DNA of 64,000 bases from Candidatus Amarobacter glycogenicus. Lineage in GTDB: Bacteria > Chloroflexota > Dehalococcoidia > Tepidiformales > Tepidiformaceae. The DNA lies in NCBI GenBank assembly GCA_016719395.1, contig JADJZF010000002.1:333173-397172 (forward strand), in the 5' to 3' direction. Under the pieces are notes generated by a model, which saw only the letters and a program-made list of their open reading frames with translations, was not told where the DNA came from and searched no databases. Shown here piece after piece: positions 42,508-51,823 of this stretch. The position numbers were made by a program, and so were the translations under genes. Numbering within the stretch: the first letter of the stretch is position 1; every line of letters starts with the position of its first letter.

Positions 42508-42513
42508 ATTATA
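42508..42513 (-). promoter_or_regulatory. Consensus -10 box (TATAAT) for the HTH regulator
   Basis: Perfect TATAAT on the minus strand, leaving a leader of about 22-29 bases with AGGGGGG before the GTG at 42479. No good -35 is visible, so it may be activator-dependent or an extended type. Confidence 0.5.
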
Positions 42514-42566
42514 TGGTCATCGGCACGCCAAGGTGTGAACGGGTAGCACCGAGGTCATGCTGTGTG

Positions 42567-43850
42567 CTACTCCCAATCCTCCCCGTCCCCGTTCCCAATC
42601 TCCGCGGCAGCGCTTCCGGGTAACTCAGCATCGAACTTGGGCGCGGTGAACGGTGGGATGTAGTCCGGCCCGTGGTGCCGGTAGGGGCTGCGAAGCTCGT
42701 TCGCCCGCCGCACGGTCAGGTCCCCGAACCGGCCGCGTAGCGATTCGACGGTGTCATGCAGCCGGTCGGCCTCGAGTGTCTCCCCGAGCCGCAACTGGCG
42801 AGCTCGCTCGACGATGTTGTGGACTCCGATCCCAATCAGCCGGACCGGCCGTCGCTCGTTTTCGTCCCATGCCTTCTCGAAGAGCGCACACCCGTGTGAG
42901 TAGATCTCATCCGCCAGGTCGACCGTCACCTGCGGTGTGACCGACCTCGAGAGCGTTTCAAACGGAGGGAACCGCAGCCGCAGGCTGACCGTCCGCGCGG
43001 CCTTACCGCTCTTGACCAGTTCATGCGATATCCGTTCCGCCTGCGAACGGAGGACGGCACGCAGCCGGTCGCCGTCCGGTTCGTCCTCATCGAACGTGAT
43101 GTCCCTGGAGATCGACTTGGCGTCACCCCGGCTCGAAACAACTGGGGCGTCGTAGATCCCGAAGGCTCGCGTTCGCAGGTCTGCGCCGTGTCTTCCAAAC
43201 TTCGCCACCAGCGCCGACTCTGGTGTCCTCGCGATGTCGCCGATCGTGTGAATGCCGAGCCCGCCCAGTATCTCCGCGGTCTTCCGTCCCACCATCGGGA
43301 GCTCCCGGATGGGGCGCGGCGCGAAGAACGCAGCTTCCGTCCCTTCCGCCACCACAACCAGTCCGTCCGGCTTCCCGGCGTCGCTCGCCACCTTCGAGAC
43401 CAGCTTGTTCACGGACACCCCGATCGATGCCGAGATGCCGATCTCCCCGCGCACCCGCCGCTTGATCGTCGCAGCGACCGCCTCCGGCGCACCGAAGAGG
43501 TGCTCCGTGCCGCGCACATCGAGATAGGCCTCGTCAGAACCGGCCGGCTCCACCAGCGGCGTAAAGTCCCGCAGGATCGCGTGAAACTGCTTCGACGCCT
43601 TGCTGTAGTAGGCATAGTCCGAAGCAAGGAAGACCGCCTGCGGACAGAGCCGGCGTGCCTGGCTCACGGCCATCGCAGACCGCACACCGAACTTTCGGGC
43701 CTCGTAGCTCGCCGTGTTCACCACGCCCCGGTTCCCGAGTCCGCCCGCCACAACCACCGGCGCACCCCGCAACTCCGGGTGGCGCAGCAACTCCATCGAT
43801 ACGTAGAACGCGTCGAGGTCGACGTGGAGCACCGTAGCGCGATCGCTCAT
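42567..43850 (-). CDS. dinB: DNA polymerase IV
   Basis: 427 residues from ATG 43850. Y-family translesion polymerase: VLHVDLDAFYVSMELLRHP (first catalytic Asp), SYEARKFGVRSAMAVSQAR, PAGSDEAYLDVRG (SxDE with Asp-Glu pair), SIGVSVNKLVSKVASDAGK (thumb), ELPMVGRKTAEILGGLGI and a little-finger domain ending YIPPFTAPKFDAEL. No beta-clamp motif is obvious at the very end, which is acidic. A TACAAT box 8 bases before the ATG and no ribosome site suggest a leaderless transcript. Divergent from the PAC2 gene. Confidence 0.93.
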   Translation of the reverse strand: MSDRATVLHVDLDAFYVSMELLRHPELRGAPVVVAGGLGNRGVVNTASYEARKFGVRSAMAVSQARRLCPQAVFLASDYAYYSKASKQFHAILRDFTPLVEPAGSDEAYLDVRGTEHLFGAPEAVAATIKRRVRGEIGISASIGVSVNKLVSKVASDAGKPDGLVVVAEGTEAAFFAPRPIRELPMVGRKTAEILGGLGIHTIGDIARTPESALVAKFGRHGADLRTRAFGIYDAPVVSSRGDAKSISRDITFDEDEPDGDRLRAVLRSQAERISHELVKSGKAARTVSLRLRFPPFETLSRSVTPQVTVDLADEIYSHGCALFEKAWDENERRPVRLIGIGVHNIVERARQLRLGETLEADRLHDTVESLRGRFGDLTVRRANELRSPYRHHGPDYIPPFTAPKFDAELPGSAAAEIGNGDGEDWE

Positions 43851-43858
43851 ATGTTCTG

Positions 43859-43864
43859 ATTGTA
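43859..43864 (-). promoter_or_regulatory. -10 box for dinB
   Basis: TACAAT on the minus strand (five of six), with eight bases to the dinB ATG, so the transcript would start at or within 1-2 bases of the start codon. No clear -35 box. Confidence 0.4.
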
Positions 43865-43907
43865 GCGGAGGCGGCGCCCGGGCGCCCGGTATCGTTCCCA
43901 TACCTCT

Positions 43908-43936
43908 CTGACACCGCTCCGCTCCCTTGGTATCCT
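43908..43936 (+). promoter_or_regulatory. Promoter for leaderless PAC2 gene
   Basis: -35 CTGACA (43908-43913), 17-base spacer, -10 TATCCT (43931-43936), then six bases to the GTG start at 43943. Confidence 0.5.
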
Positions 43937-43942
43937 CTCCGG

Positions 43943-44812
43943 GTGGATTTCCTGAAAGTCGATGCCCAGCCCGGTCTCAAAGCGCCCGTCGTGGTCTGTG
44001 CCTTTTCCGGTTGGAACGACGCTGCCTCAGCAGCCACCAACGCTGCCCGCTTCATCGTCCGCCGCCTCGGCGCCCGCAAGTTCGCGACCATCGATGCGGA
44101 ACCGTTCTACGACTTCAAAGAACAGCGCCCGTCCGTCCGTATCACCGCCCGCGGCGACCGCGAAGTGAACTGGCCCTCCAACGACTTCTTCTACGCCCGC
44201 AACCCGACCGGACCGCACGATGTCGTCATCTTCATCGGCACCGAACCGGCGCTCAGGTGGCGCAGCTTCGCCGCAGCCCACACCGAGTTGTTCAAAGAGG
44301 TTGGCGCCGACCTTGTCGTCTCGCTCGGTGCGCTCCTCGCCGATGTACCCCACAGCCGCCCTCCGCGCGTCACCGGAAGCGCGATGGACCCGAAAGTCTC
44401 AAGCCGGCTTGACTTGCAGCCGTCCCGCTACGAAGGACCGACCGGCATCGTCGGCGTCCTCCACGATGCCATCCGTGGAGCGGGCCTCGCCGGCGCCAGC
44501 CTCTGGGCCAACGTTCCCCACTACATCACCACCTCGCAGAATCCCCCGGCCACGGCGGCGCTGCACCGGCGCCTCCAGGCGATCATCGGGATGGAGTGGG
44601 ACCTCTCGGAACTCGATTCCGCAAGTGACCGTTTCGTCGAAGAGGTGAACACCGCCCTCAGTGGAAACCCGGAAGTCCAGGATTACGTCCAGCAACTCGA
44701 ACGGGCGATGGACTCCGGTGCCGATGCCGAGCCCCACTCCGAACTCCCCCGCGGCGAAGATCTGGTCCTCGATATCGAGGAATTCCTGCGCGGACAGCGC
44801 GACGACTCCTAG
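43943..44812 (+). CDS. PAC2-family protein
   Basis: 289 residues, GTG start, no ribosome site. PAC2 fold (proteasome-assembly-chaperone-like): VVCAFSGWNDAASAATNAAR, AEPFYDFKEQRP, DVVIFIGTEPALRWRSFAAA and LVVSLGALLADVPHSRPP, then WANVPHYITTSQNPP. In bacteria these often accompany proteasome or cell-envelope genes; role unproven. The C-terminal part after residue 200 is helical and acidic. It shares a divergent promoter region with dinB. Confidence 0.83.
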   Translation: MDFLKVDAQPGLKAPVVVCAFSGWNDAASAATNAARFIVRRLGARKFATIDAEPFYDFKEQRPSVRITARGDREVNWPSNDFFYARNPTGPHDVVIFIGTEPALRWRSFAAAHTELFKEVGADLVVSLGALLADVPHSRPPRVTGSAMDPKVSSRLDLQPSRYEGPTGIVGVLHDAIRGAGLAGASLWANVPHYITTSQNPPATAALHRRLQAIIGMEWDLSELDSASDRFVEEVNTALSGNPEVQDYVQQLERAMDSGADAEPHSELPRGEDLVLDIEEFLRGQRDDS

Positions 44813-44840
44813 CCGCCCCCGATGCCCGGTCGGGCTCGAC

Positions 44841-46349
44841 CTACCGGCGCTCGATCACATCGAACGCTTCTGCCGCGAGCGTTCGAAGCTCGCTGGAACG
44901 CTCCACGTCCCGCAGCCACTCCGCTGGCAACGCTTCGATGCCGAGCCGGGCCCCCAGTAGAGCCCCGGCAAGCGTCGCGATGCTGTCGCTGTCGCCTGCT
45001 GCGTTCGCCCCTTCGAGGAGCGCGCCGGGGAGGTCGCGCTCGTGCCGCGCTACTACGAACATCGCAGCTGCGATCGCCTCGTGGGCTGCCCAGCCCTGGA
45101 GCCGCTCCAGTACCGCGACCGGATCGGTCCCGTTCGCCGCGTCCGCCAGGGCTTCCTCCGCCATCCTCGCCGTCCCGGCGTCGTATCTGCCGGCGGCCTC
45201 CACCATCTCCGTGAGCACTTCCCCCGGGGCGTCCCCGCGGACTTCGCCGGCGACCCCTACCGCCATGGCGGCGCACGCTGCCAGCGCGATCGGGGCCTGG
45301 TGTGTCATTCGCGAGTGCTCCACCGCCCACTGTTCAGCGCGGGCGACGTCGTGGCGGAGTAGGAGCCCGAAAGGGTACGCCCGCATTACCGAACCGCACC
45401 CGCCCGCGTTGGGCCCGCCCGCCTGCCGCCATGGGGTTCCCGCGCGCAGCCTTTCCGCTCCGGCTATGCACGAGTTCCCGGGAGCGCGGTGGCCGCCCTG
45501 CGGGTCCACGCTCCACTTCGCCACATTCGCGGCGATCGCCTCCATCACCGCGTCCAGCGAACCTGGGCTATCGGCGTGCTGCACGAGCGCTCGCAGGACA
45601 ATCTCCGCCAGCTGCGTGTCATCGGTGTACGGCGCGAATCGATGAGTGCCCCGTGTCCACCATAGCTCGAAGCCGCTGACGCCCGACGGGCCAAACGTCC
45701 GCGTGATCCCGTCGTGACTCAGGAACTCGGTAGGGTGTCCCAGCGCGTCTCCTACCGCCGCTCCGAGCACCGCACCAAATAGTCGTGAACGTTGGTCTGG
45801 CGCAGCGGGCACGAACGCCTGGATGAAGTCCCTCTGCCCCTTGGTTTCCGGGCAGTTCGGCCCGCGGGCGGCTGCCAGCGCCGCGAACGTTGCTGGTACG
45901 TCCATTCCTGATTGCCGGAGGACGCACCCTCCGATCGTACCCGCCCGGCCAAGCCCCCCCTTGCAGTGGATCACCACGTCCTCTCCCGATCCCGCCCATC
46001 CCGCGATCTGCGCGACCAGCACCGACGTCGCGCCCACGTCCCTCGGCGTAAACCCATCGGGGATCGGCAGCCGATGGAACGCCATGCCCGCCGCGTGCGC
46101 CGCGCTGCCGAGGCCTTCGATCTGCAGCTCCTTGAGTTCGGAATCTTCCACCAGGCAGACCAGGTGATCGGCCGAAAACTCGTCGCGCAGACGACGGATG
46201 TCCGTGGCCAGGTCGCGCTGCCACGCTCCCGTGGCCGCCTCGAGGTGCTTCTTCCCCGGCGCGAACGTCAAACCGACCTTGCCAAGCCAGGGCGTGGGCA
46301 GCCAACCGACTCGCAAAGGGTGCGTCGCCGAGGTCCTGGTTATGCTCAA
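44841..46349 (-). CDS. Dual-specificity-phosphatase-like domain fused to ADP-ribosylglycohydrolase
   Basis: 502 residues, TTG start with AGAGGTGAG upstream. Residues 1-180 form a cyclin-dependent-kinase-inhibitor-3-like phosphatase: LRDEFSADHLVCLVEDSELK and the P-loop VIHCKGGLGRAG (HCxxGxxR, Cys129). Residues about 187-502 are a DraG/ARH domain: FGAVLGAAVGDALGHPTEF, APYTDDTQLAEIVLRAL (metal-binding TDDT, about 242), GGCGSVMRAYPFGLLL and AAGDSDSIATLAGALLGARL (second metal block, about 455). Both active sites look complete. It could remove ADP-ribose from protein or small molecules and a phosphate from the product or a partner. No partner ADP-ribosyltransferase adjoins. Confidence 0.87.
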   Translation of the reverse strand: MSITRTSATHPLRVGWLPTPWLGKVGLTFAPGKKHLEAATGAWQRDLATDIRRLRDEFSADHLVCLVEDSELKELQIEGLGSAAHAAGMAFHRLPIPDGFTPRDVGATSVLVAQIAGWAGSGEDVVIHCKGGLGRAGTIGGCVLRQSGMDVPATFAALAAARGPNCPETKGQRDFIQAFVPAAPDQRSRLFGAVLGAAVGDALGHPTEFLSHDGITRTFGPSGVSGFELWWTRGTHRFAPYTDDTQLAEIVLRALVQHADSPGSLDAVMEAIAANVAKWSVDPQGGHRAPGNSCIAGAERLRAGTPWRQAGGPNAGGCGSVMRAYPFGLLLRHDVARAEQWAVEHSRMTHQAPIALAACAAMAVGVAGEVRGDAPGEVLTEMVEAAGRYDAGTARMAEEALADAANGTDPVAVLERLQGWAAHEAIAAAMFVVARHERDLPGALLEGANAAGDSDSIATLAGALLGARLGIEALPAEWLRDVERSSELRTLAAEAFDVIERR

Positions 46350-46495
46350 TCCTCACCTCTTCCCCGAGTCTAGCGCCCCCAGGCGACAGCTACCGTCGGG
46401 GATCCGTCCCGGTTGACGGGCGGAACCTCTCGGGCAAGACTCAGCAGGTTGTTCCGGAGCGGGACCACCACACGTCTTGATTCGGGGTTCCCAGA

Positions 46496-47530
46496 ATGGC
46501 CGATGACACCATCAACCAGCTGATCGATGTTGCCGCCCTCCAGGCGTTTGTCCACGCGAACGTGCCCGGCGCCACCGAGCCGCTCGATGTCCAGAAACAC
46601 GTCGCGGGCTTCTCCAACGAAACCTTCTATGTGACTTGCGGCGCCCGGCGGTGGGTCCTGCGCCGCCCGCCGCGCGGACCGCTCCTTCCCACTGCCCACG
46701 ACGTCATTCGCGAGTACCGCTACCTCTCCGCCCTCCATGGCCGCGCCCGCGTCCCCCGTCCCGTCGCTGTCTGCGAAGACACGTCCGTCATCGGTGCCCC
46801 GTTTTACCTGATGGAGCGCGCCGACGGCGTCGTCATCCGTCAGGACATGCCCGCCGCCTACGACAATCCGCCCGGACGCGCCGCCGTCGCCGAACAGATC
46901 GTCCAGGCGCTCGTCGAGCTCCATTCGGTCGACTACCAGGCCGCCGGCCTCACCGGCAAAGGCGATTCCTACCTCCCCCGCCAGGTCGAACGCTGGAGCA
47001 AGCAGTGGGAGCTGACCCAGCCTCGCACCCGCCCTCTGCCGGGCCTCGATTCCGCCACAACCTGGCTGAAGACGCGCATCCCGGCCGCCGGCGGCGTCTC
47101 CGTTGTCCACGGCGACTACAAGCTGGACAACGTCATGTACCGGGCGGACCGGCCCGAACTCATCGCGATCTTTGACTGGGAGATGGCGACGATTGGCGAC
47201 CCACTCGCTGACCTCGGCTGGCTGCTTTCAACCTGGGGCGACCCGGGGGATCCCCCCGGCACGCGCAGTCGCGCCGAGGGCCCTGCCCTCACCACTCGCG
47301 AAGGGTTCCCCACCGTCGATCAGATGGCCGAGATGTACGCCGAAAAGAGCGGTACCTCGATGAAGAACTTCGCCTTCTACCATGTGCTCGCGGTCTACAA
47401 GCTTGCCATCATCCTCGAAGGCCTCTACATGCACTTCCTCGAAGCGACCGCCTCCAATCCCGCCAGTGCCGACTTCGAGTGGTACGTCCCCGTCCTTGTC
47501 GATCGCATGCACCGGCTGATGGGGGAATAG
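46496..47530 (+). CDS. APH-family phosphotransferase (ACAD10/11 N-terminal type)
   Basis: 344 residues. Kinase-like: HVAGFSNETFYVTCGARRWV, IREYRYLSALHGRARVPRPV, VSVVHGDYKLDNVMYR (HGDxxxxN) and IAIFDWEMATIGDPLADLGW (metal Asp). This close match to the kinase domain of acyl-CoA dehydrogenase 10/11 suggests phosphorylation of 4-hydroxyacyl-CoAs, fitting the nearby dehydrogenases. The LLM gene follows after 4 bases. Distinct from the kinase at 2908. Confidence 0.88.
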   Translation: MADDTINQLIDVAALQAFVHANVPGATEPLDVQKHVAGFSNETFYVTCGARRWVLRRPPRGPLLPTAHDVIREYRYLSALHGRARVPRPVAVCEDTSVIGAPFYLMERADGVVIRQDMPAAYDNPPGRAAVAEQIVQALVELHSVDYQAAGLTGKGDSYLPRQVERWSKQWELTQPRTRPLPGLDSATTWLKTRIPAAGGVSVVHGDYKLDNVMYRADRPELIAIFDWEMATIGDPLADLGWLLSTWGDPGDPPGTRSRAEGPALTTREGFPTVDQMAEMYAEKSGTSMKNFAFYHVLAVYKLAIILEGLYMHFLEATASNPASADFEWYVPVLVDRMHRLMGE

Positions 47531-47534
47531 CCTC

Positions 47535-48539
47535 GTGCAGAAGCGAATCGCGCTCTCCGTTCCCATCCTCGGGTACACCCTCCCGGAACACGTGGCCTTC
47601 GCGAAGGAAGCCGAGCAGCTCGGCTACACCGATGCCTGGTCGTTCGAAGTCGATGGCCAGGACTGCTTCACTCCGCTGGCCGTCATGGCACTCTCCACCA
47701 ACATGCGGCTCGGGACCGCCATCGCGAATGTCTACTCTCGTGGCCCCGCCACCCTTGCCCAGAGCGCCGCGAGCATCGGCGAACTCGCCCCGGGCCGCTT
47801 CGAATTCGGCATCGGTTCCGGCTCGCAGCCCATCATCGAGATGTGGAACAACGGCAGGTTCATCAAGCCTGCGACCCGCGTGAAAGAGATGGTCCAGTTC
47901 CTGCGGCCAGCGCTGGCCGGCGAACGCGTCGTCTTCAACGGAGAGACCTTCCAGGTAGATGGTTTCCGCCTCTCCCAGCCACCCCCGTCCGTGCCGAGGA
48001 TCCACGTGGCCGCACTCCGGGAAGGCATGCTCACGGTCGCCGGCGAAGTCGGCGATGGCGCGATCATCAACTGGCTCTCCGCCGAGGACGTCAAGAAGTC
48101 GGTCGCCGTCGTCCGCGAGGCCGCGGCCAAAGCCGGGCGCGATCCCGCGGAGATCGAGATTACCGCTCGCCTCATGGTCAACATCGATCCCCCGGGCCCC
48201 GAAGCCGAACTCATGCGGAAGCGTCACATCAACGCTTACCTTCAGGTGCCGGTCTACAAGTCTTTCCACCAGTGGCTCGGGCGGAGCGAGACGCTGCGGG
48301 GCATGTGGGAGAGCTGGGACGCCGGCGACCGCCGCGGTGCCATCGCGAACACGCCCGAACAGGTGGTCGATGACCTCATCGTCCACGGCACCGCCGAACA
48401 GCGGAACGAACACGTCCAGCGCTATCTCGATGCCGGCGTCGACACCGCGTTTCTTAGCTGGTTCACCTGCGAGACAGACCCGCTGAAGCGCCGCGAATTG
48501 ATCCACAAGGCGATGGTGGAGATGGCGCCGCGGAAGTAG
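47535..48539 (+). CDS. LLM-class F420-dependent oxidoreductase
   Basis: 334 residues, GTG start 4 bases after the kinase stop. Luciferase-like TIM barrel: FAKEAEQLGYTDAWSFEVDG, LSTNMRLGTAIANVYSRGP, LAPGRFEFGIGSGSQP, LREGMLTVAGEVGDGAIINW and KAGRDPAEIEITARLMVNI. Such enzymes use F420 (or FMN) to oxidise or reduce alcohols, ketones or acyl-CoAs. In an operon with the ACAD10/11-type kinase, it probably takes part in the same catabolic route. Confidence 0.87.
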   Translation: MQKRIALSVPILGYTLPEHVAFAKEAEQLGYTDAWSFEVDGQDCFTPLAVMALSTNMRLGTAIANVYSRGPATLAQSAASIGELAPGRFEFGIGSGSQPIIEMWNNGRFIKPATRVKEMVQFLRPALAGERVVFNGETFQVDGFRLSQPPPSVPRIHVAALREGMLTVAGEVGDGAIINWLSAEDVKKSVAVVREAAAKAGRDPAEIEITARLMVNIDPPGPEAELMRKRHINAYLQVPVYKSFHQWLGRSETLRGMWESWDAGDRRGAIANTPEQVVDDLIVHGTAEQRNEHVQRYLDAGVDTAFLSWFTCETDPLKRRELIHKAMVEMAPRK

Positions 48540-48588
48540 TCGCTGCTCTCCCCGCCCTCCGCGGCGAAGCTATCCCGGTTTGCAGTAG

Positions 48589-50364
48589 CTACCGCACCGT
48601 GAACGTGCGCGCGCCGTTGTTCCAGTGGTGCATCACTCCCCATCCCGGGCTGAAGACGCCGATCTTCACCGTGTAAACCCCCGGCGCAAGGTTGGCTGGC
48701 ACCTGCCATGTCGTCCTGAAAGTACGGGTCCGATTCTTCTTGAACGACTGGCCGTCCCAGTACCGCTGGTAGATCTTCTCGCCGTCCGTGTTGTAGACCT
48801 CGACATCCACCAGGGCCAGGGCTGCCTGGCTTGCCCGCACGTTCGCGGCAATCGTTATTGAGGTGCCCCGGTCCACCGTGGCGGCCGAGGTCGTTGCCGA
48901 TGTCGTCCAGGCGAGTCCCGCGGCCGGGGTCGCGGTAGCAGTAGGAGTCGGCGTCGTGGTCGTGGCAGTTGGCGTGGCAACCGTTGCGGTCGCTGTCGGC
49001 GTTGCGGGCGTAGGCGTGTTCGTCGGCGTCATCGTGGCGGTCGTCGAAGGTGCAGGTGTGCTCGTGCTCGGCGGACTGCCCCCGGAAAGTGGCATCGCCC
49101 CCTGGGCGTAGTACGCGGCCGCTTTCTGCTTGAAGAACCCGCCGTCGTCGTCCGCGTTGAGCGAGGGGCCGGTGTTGCCGTTGATCGGATCCGGGTTCGT
49201 CACGCCGTCATAGGCTGCGTCACACGCGCACGTCGCCCCGTCGGCGCCCCGGCCGAACAAGAACGCCACGACGCCGGCGTCGATGTACGTCGAGAGGTGG
49301 CCCCGCGAAGGGTCATCGAAGAGCCACTCCGCCCGGTTGTCCTGGAAGTGATTCCAGGTGTTGTTCATGGCCAGCATCTTCGTGTTGCCAAGTGGGATCT
49401 GCCACAGCACCACGCGCTTCTGGACGGTGTTTGAGAACGTCTTCAGGAATCGTGCGTGCCGTGCGAAATCCTCGGCGTCGAACCAGAGTGTGGTCCCCAG
49501 CCCGTTGATCACCTGCTTGAAGCCCGAGTCCCGGTCGCTGAACTCCGCGAAGGTGATATCGAAGTTCGCGCCCAGCGAGTTGTAAAAGTTCCCCGCCCGC
49601 GTCGCCAGGGCGTCCGTCGTCGGGTTGTCAGTCTGGCTCCACTGGATGTCGACTCCTGTGCCCCAGATGCTCATGTGGTAGCCCAGCACGACATTCGGCG
49701 CATAAGTGTCGCGAAGTCGTACCACTGCCTTCGCGAACCCGCCCATGTTGTCCGGGAGCCCGGCCAGTTCCGCGATCCCGGTGCCGCCAACGCGCGCCCC
49801 CACTGTTGTCGCGTTGTCCCCGGTTGCGCGCTGATGCACGTATCCCCACATGTCGGGCTCGACATGAAGCACAACCTTGTTGTCGGGGAAGGCGCCTGCG
49901 CGCTGGAAGAACAGCTTCAGGTCGTTCCAGTACGCCACCATCGTCGAGGCGTTCTGGAGGTTGGCGAGCACCGCCTCCATCTCTCCGCCGCTGGAGCCCG
50001 GCAGGCTCATGAAGATCTGGTAATACGTGAAGACCGGGATGATCGAGTTCGCAACCGAGTCCTCGATGTAATAAGTCACGAACTGCCCGTTCGGGTTCCA
50101 GTTCGCCCAGCCGTTGCCGGTGTTCACACCTGCCGCCAGGTACTGGTAGCGGAACCCGTAAGGCGCCGTCGCGCGCATCGCGGCGGCCCCGCCCGGGCTG
50201 TCCATCATTCCCACCTGCAGGGTGGTCGGCCAGCCTTGCGGGAGCGTCCCCGCGGCATCCGCTTCCGAGACCGTTTCGCCGGGTCGGAAGGCGCCTATCG
50301 TCACCGCGACAGCGGCCAGCCCCAGGAGGGCTGCTCGCCAGAAAAACTTCGGAGTTCGCGTCAA
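48589..50364 (-). CDS. Secreted modular protein: enzyme-like domain, Thr/Pro linker, beta-sandwich
   Basis: 591 residues. Signal helix (AALLGLAAVAVTIGAF), then about 400 residues that look like a TIM-barrel glycoside hydrolase: GMMDSPGGAAAMRATAPYGF, VVLHVEPDMWGYVHQRATGD (possible acid Glu), DITFAEFSDRDSGFKQ and TTLWFDAEDFARHARFL. Then a Thr/Pro/Ala linker of about 75 residues (TPTNTPTPATPTATATVATP), typical of chloroflexal surface enzymes and probably O-glycosylated, and a C-terminal beta-sandwich (ITIAANVRASQAALALVDVE, NLAPGVYTVKIGVF). Exact glycosidase family not recognised; polysaccharide binding or cleavage is inferred. Confidence 0.7.
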   Translation of the reverse strand: MTRTPKFFWRAALLGLAAVAVTIGAFRPGETVSEADAAGTLPQGWPTTLQVGMMDSPGGAAAMRATAPYGFRYQYLAAGVNTGNGWANWNPNGQFVTYYIEDSVANSIIPVFTYYQIFMSLPGSSGGEMEAVLANLQNASTMVAYWNDLKLFFQRAGAFPDNKVVLHVEPDMWGYVHQRATGDNATTVGARVGGTGIAELAGLPDNMGGFAKAVVRLRDTYAPNVVLGYHMSIWGTGVDIQWSQTDNPTTDALATRAGNFYNSLGANFDITFAEFSDRDSGFKQVINGLGTTLWFDAEDFARHARFLKTFSNTVQKRVVLWQIPLGNTKMLAMNNTWNHFQDNRAEWLFDDPSRGHLSTYIDAGVVAFLFGRGADGATCACDAAYDGVTNPDPINGNTGPSLNADDDGGFFKQKAAAYYAQGAMPLSGGSPPSTSTPAPSTTATMTPTNTPTPATPTATATVATPTATTTTPTPTATATPAAGLAWTTSATTSAATVDRGTSITIAANVRASQAALALVDVEVYNTDGEKIYQRYWDGQSFKKNRTRTFRTTWQVPANLAPGVYTVKIGVFSPGWGVMHHWNNGARTFTVR

Positions 50365-50514
50365 AGAGTCCTCGTCTGGACCGGAAAGGGGTTGAGGGCG
50401 CCCCGGTCACGATCAGAGAATCGCCAGCCCGGCCGCGAAGAAACCCAAGGGGAAGTAACCGCTCTGTAAAGAGTTGGGCGGTGCTTCCGTGGACGCCGGA
50501 CAGCTTGGTAGCGA

Positions 50515-51774
50515 TCAGGCCAACCTGGTGACTGGACGGAGGAAGAGCAGCGCAACGATCCCGAGCATCACCGCGATGCCGGCGCTCACCGCGATGGTGG
50601 TTTGCGGCCCCCAGAGCGAGACCTGCCACGCAGCCTGCGCATACCCGATTGGCGCGGCCGCGCTGAAACCCAACCCGTAAATGCTCATCACGCGGCCCAT
50701 CATCGCCCGTTCCGAGTTCTCCTGGAGTAGCGCGACCGCGAAGTTGATGAAGATCGCCGGTCCAAGCATCCCCGCGATGAACACGAGCCCCATCGCCAAC
50801 CAGATGTTGGGTGCGAATCCGTAGAGAATCCAGAACGTCCCACCGCTCAGGAGCGAGAAGCAGAGCAGGAATCCGCGCCGCCTGAGCTTGAGCACACTCA
50901 GCAAGAATGACCCGATGAGGATTCCCCCTCCCATCGAGCCCACGAGGAACCCGACGAACTTGTCCGAAGCCTCGTACACGTCCTGCACGATCAGGACCAT
51001 CGTCACCATGAAAGGCCCCATCAGGAGCATCCCCGGTATCGTCACAAGTGCCAGGATCCCAAGTAGCGAGCTGTTTCGACGCACGTACCGCAGCCCCTCG
51101 ATCAGGTCGCGAAAGACGCTCTTTCCGGTCGGGATGGGTGGGTCCGTTGCTATCCGCGAAAACAGCAACGCTGCCGCCCCGAGTGCGGCGACTTCCGTGG
51201 CGAACGCCCAGGTGAGCCCGTAACCGTCGGCCAGCACGCCCCCGATCGATGGCCCTCCGAACTGCAGAGTCGCCATGAACGCCATAGTCCCGAAGATCGC
51301 CGCGTTCTGGAGTTGGGACTGGCTAACAATCTGCGGGACCATGGCCTGGCGCGCCGGGTTCGTGAAGGCCCCGGCACTGCCCACCACCGCCGCCAGCAGG
51401 AACACGGGCCAGATGACGTCCGCCTCCATACCCGCCAGGCCGACGTATGCCAGCGACGCAGCGGCAGCCACGAGGTAGGTCCGCACAAGGATCCGCCGCC
51501 GCTCGACTCGGTCGGCGACGACGCCCCCAACCAGCGCCAGTGCCGCTCCCGGCAGCGTCTGGCATATCAGCGCGGCCGCAATCGCCACGGCGCGGTGGTC
51601 CTCCGCGACCCGGTCGCGGATATAGAGCGGCACAGTCACTGCCTGGATGCCTACGCCGGTGCCGGCAACGATCGATGCCAGCCACCACAGCCGGAAGCCC
51701 GCGACCGTGAACGGGTTACGCGAACCGCCGGCGGTCTCGGTCGCCACGGGAGCTGGGGCGTCGGCTTCCGTCAT
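50515..51774 (-). CDS. MFS transporter (EntS/MFS_3 type)
   Basis: 419 residues from ATG 51774; the longer frame upstream is not MFS. Twelve helices; motif A-like GGVVADRVERRRILVRTYLV between helices 2 and 3, TNPARQAMVPQIVSQSQLQN after helix 4, and GPSIGGVLADGYGLTWAFA near helix 6. TNPARQAMVPQ is typical of the enterobactin-exporter-like group. Probably an exporter of small hydrophobic compounds. Lies between the nitroreductase and the secreted enzyme, all minus. Confidence 0.83.
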   Translation of the reverse strand: MTEADAPAPVATETAGGSRNPFTVAGFRLWWLASIVAGTGVGIQAVTVPLYIRDRVAEDHRAVAIAAALICQTLPGAALALVGGVVADRVERRRILVRTYLVAAAASLAYVGLAGMEADVIWPVFLLAAVVGSAGAFTNPARQAMVPQIVSQSQLQNAAIFGTMAFMATLQFGGPSIGGVLADGYGLTWAFATEVAALGAAALLFSRIATDPPIPTGKSVFRDLIEGLRYVRRNSSLLGILALVTIPGMLLMGPFMVTMVLIVQDVYEASDKFVGFLVGSMGGGILIGSFLLSVLKLRRRGFLLCFSLLSGGTFWILYGFAPNIWLAMGLVFIAGMLGPAIFINFAVALLQENSERAMMGRVMSIYGLGFSAAAPIGYAQAAWQVSLWGPQTTIAVSAGIAVMLGIVALLFLRPVTRLA

Positions 51775-51823
51775 GGGGGCGGAGTCTACGCGGAAGCAAA
51801 CTTCGTTGCATCGTGAAACCAGC

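Noticed and set aside
48863..49111. Val/Gly repeat protein on the plus strand
   Set aside because: It is the complement of the Thr/Pro linker of the secreted enzyme.
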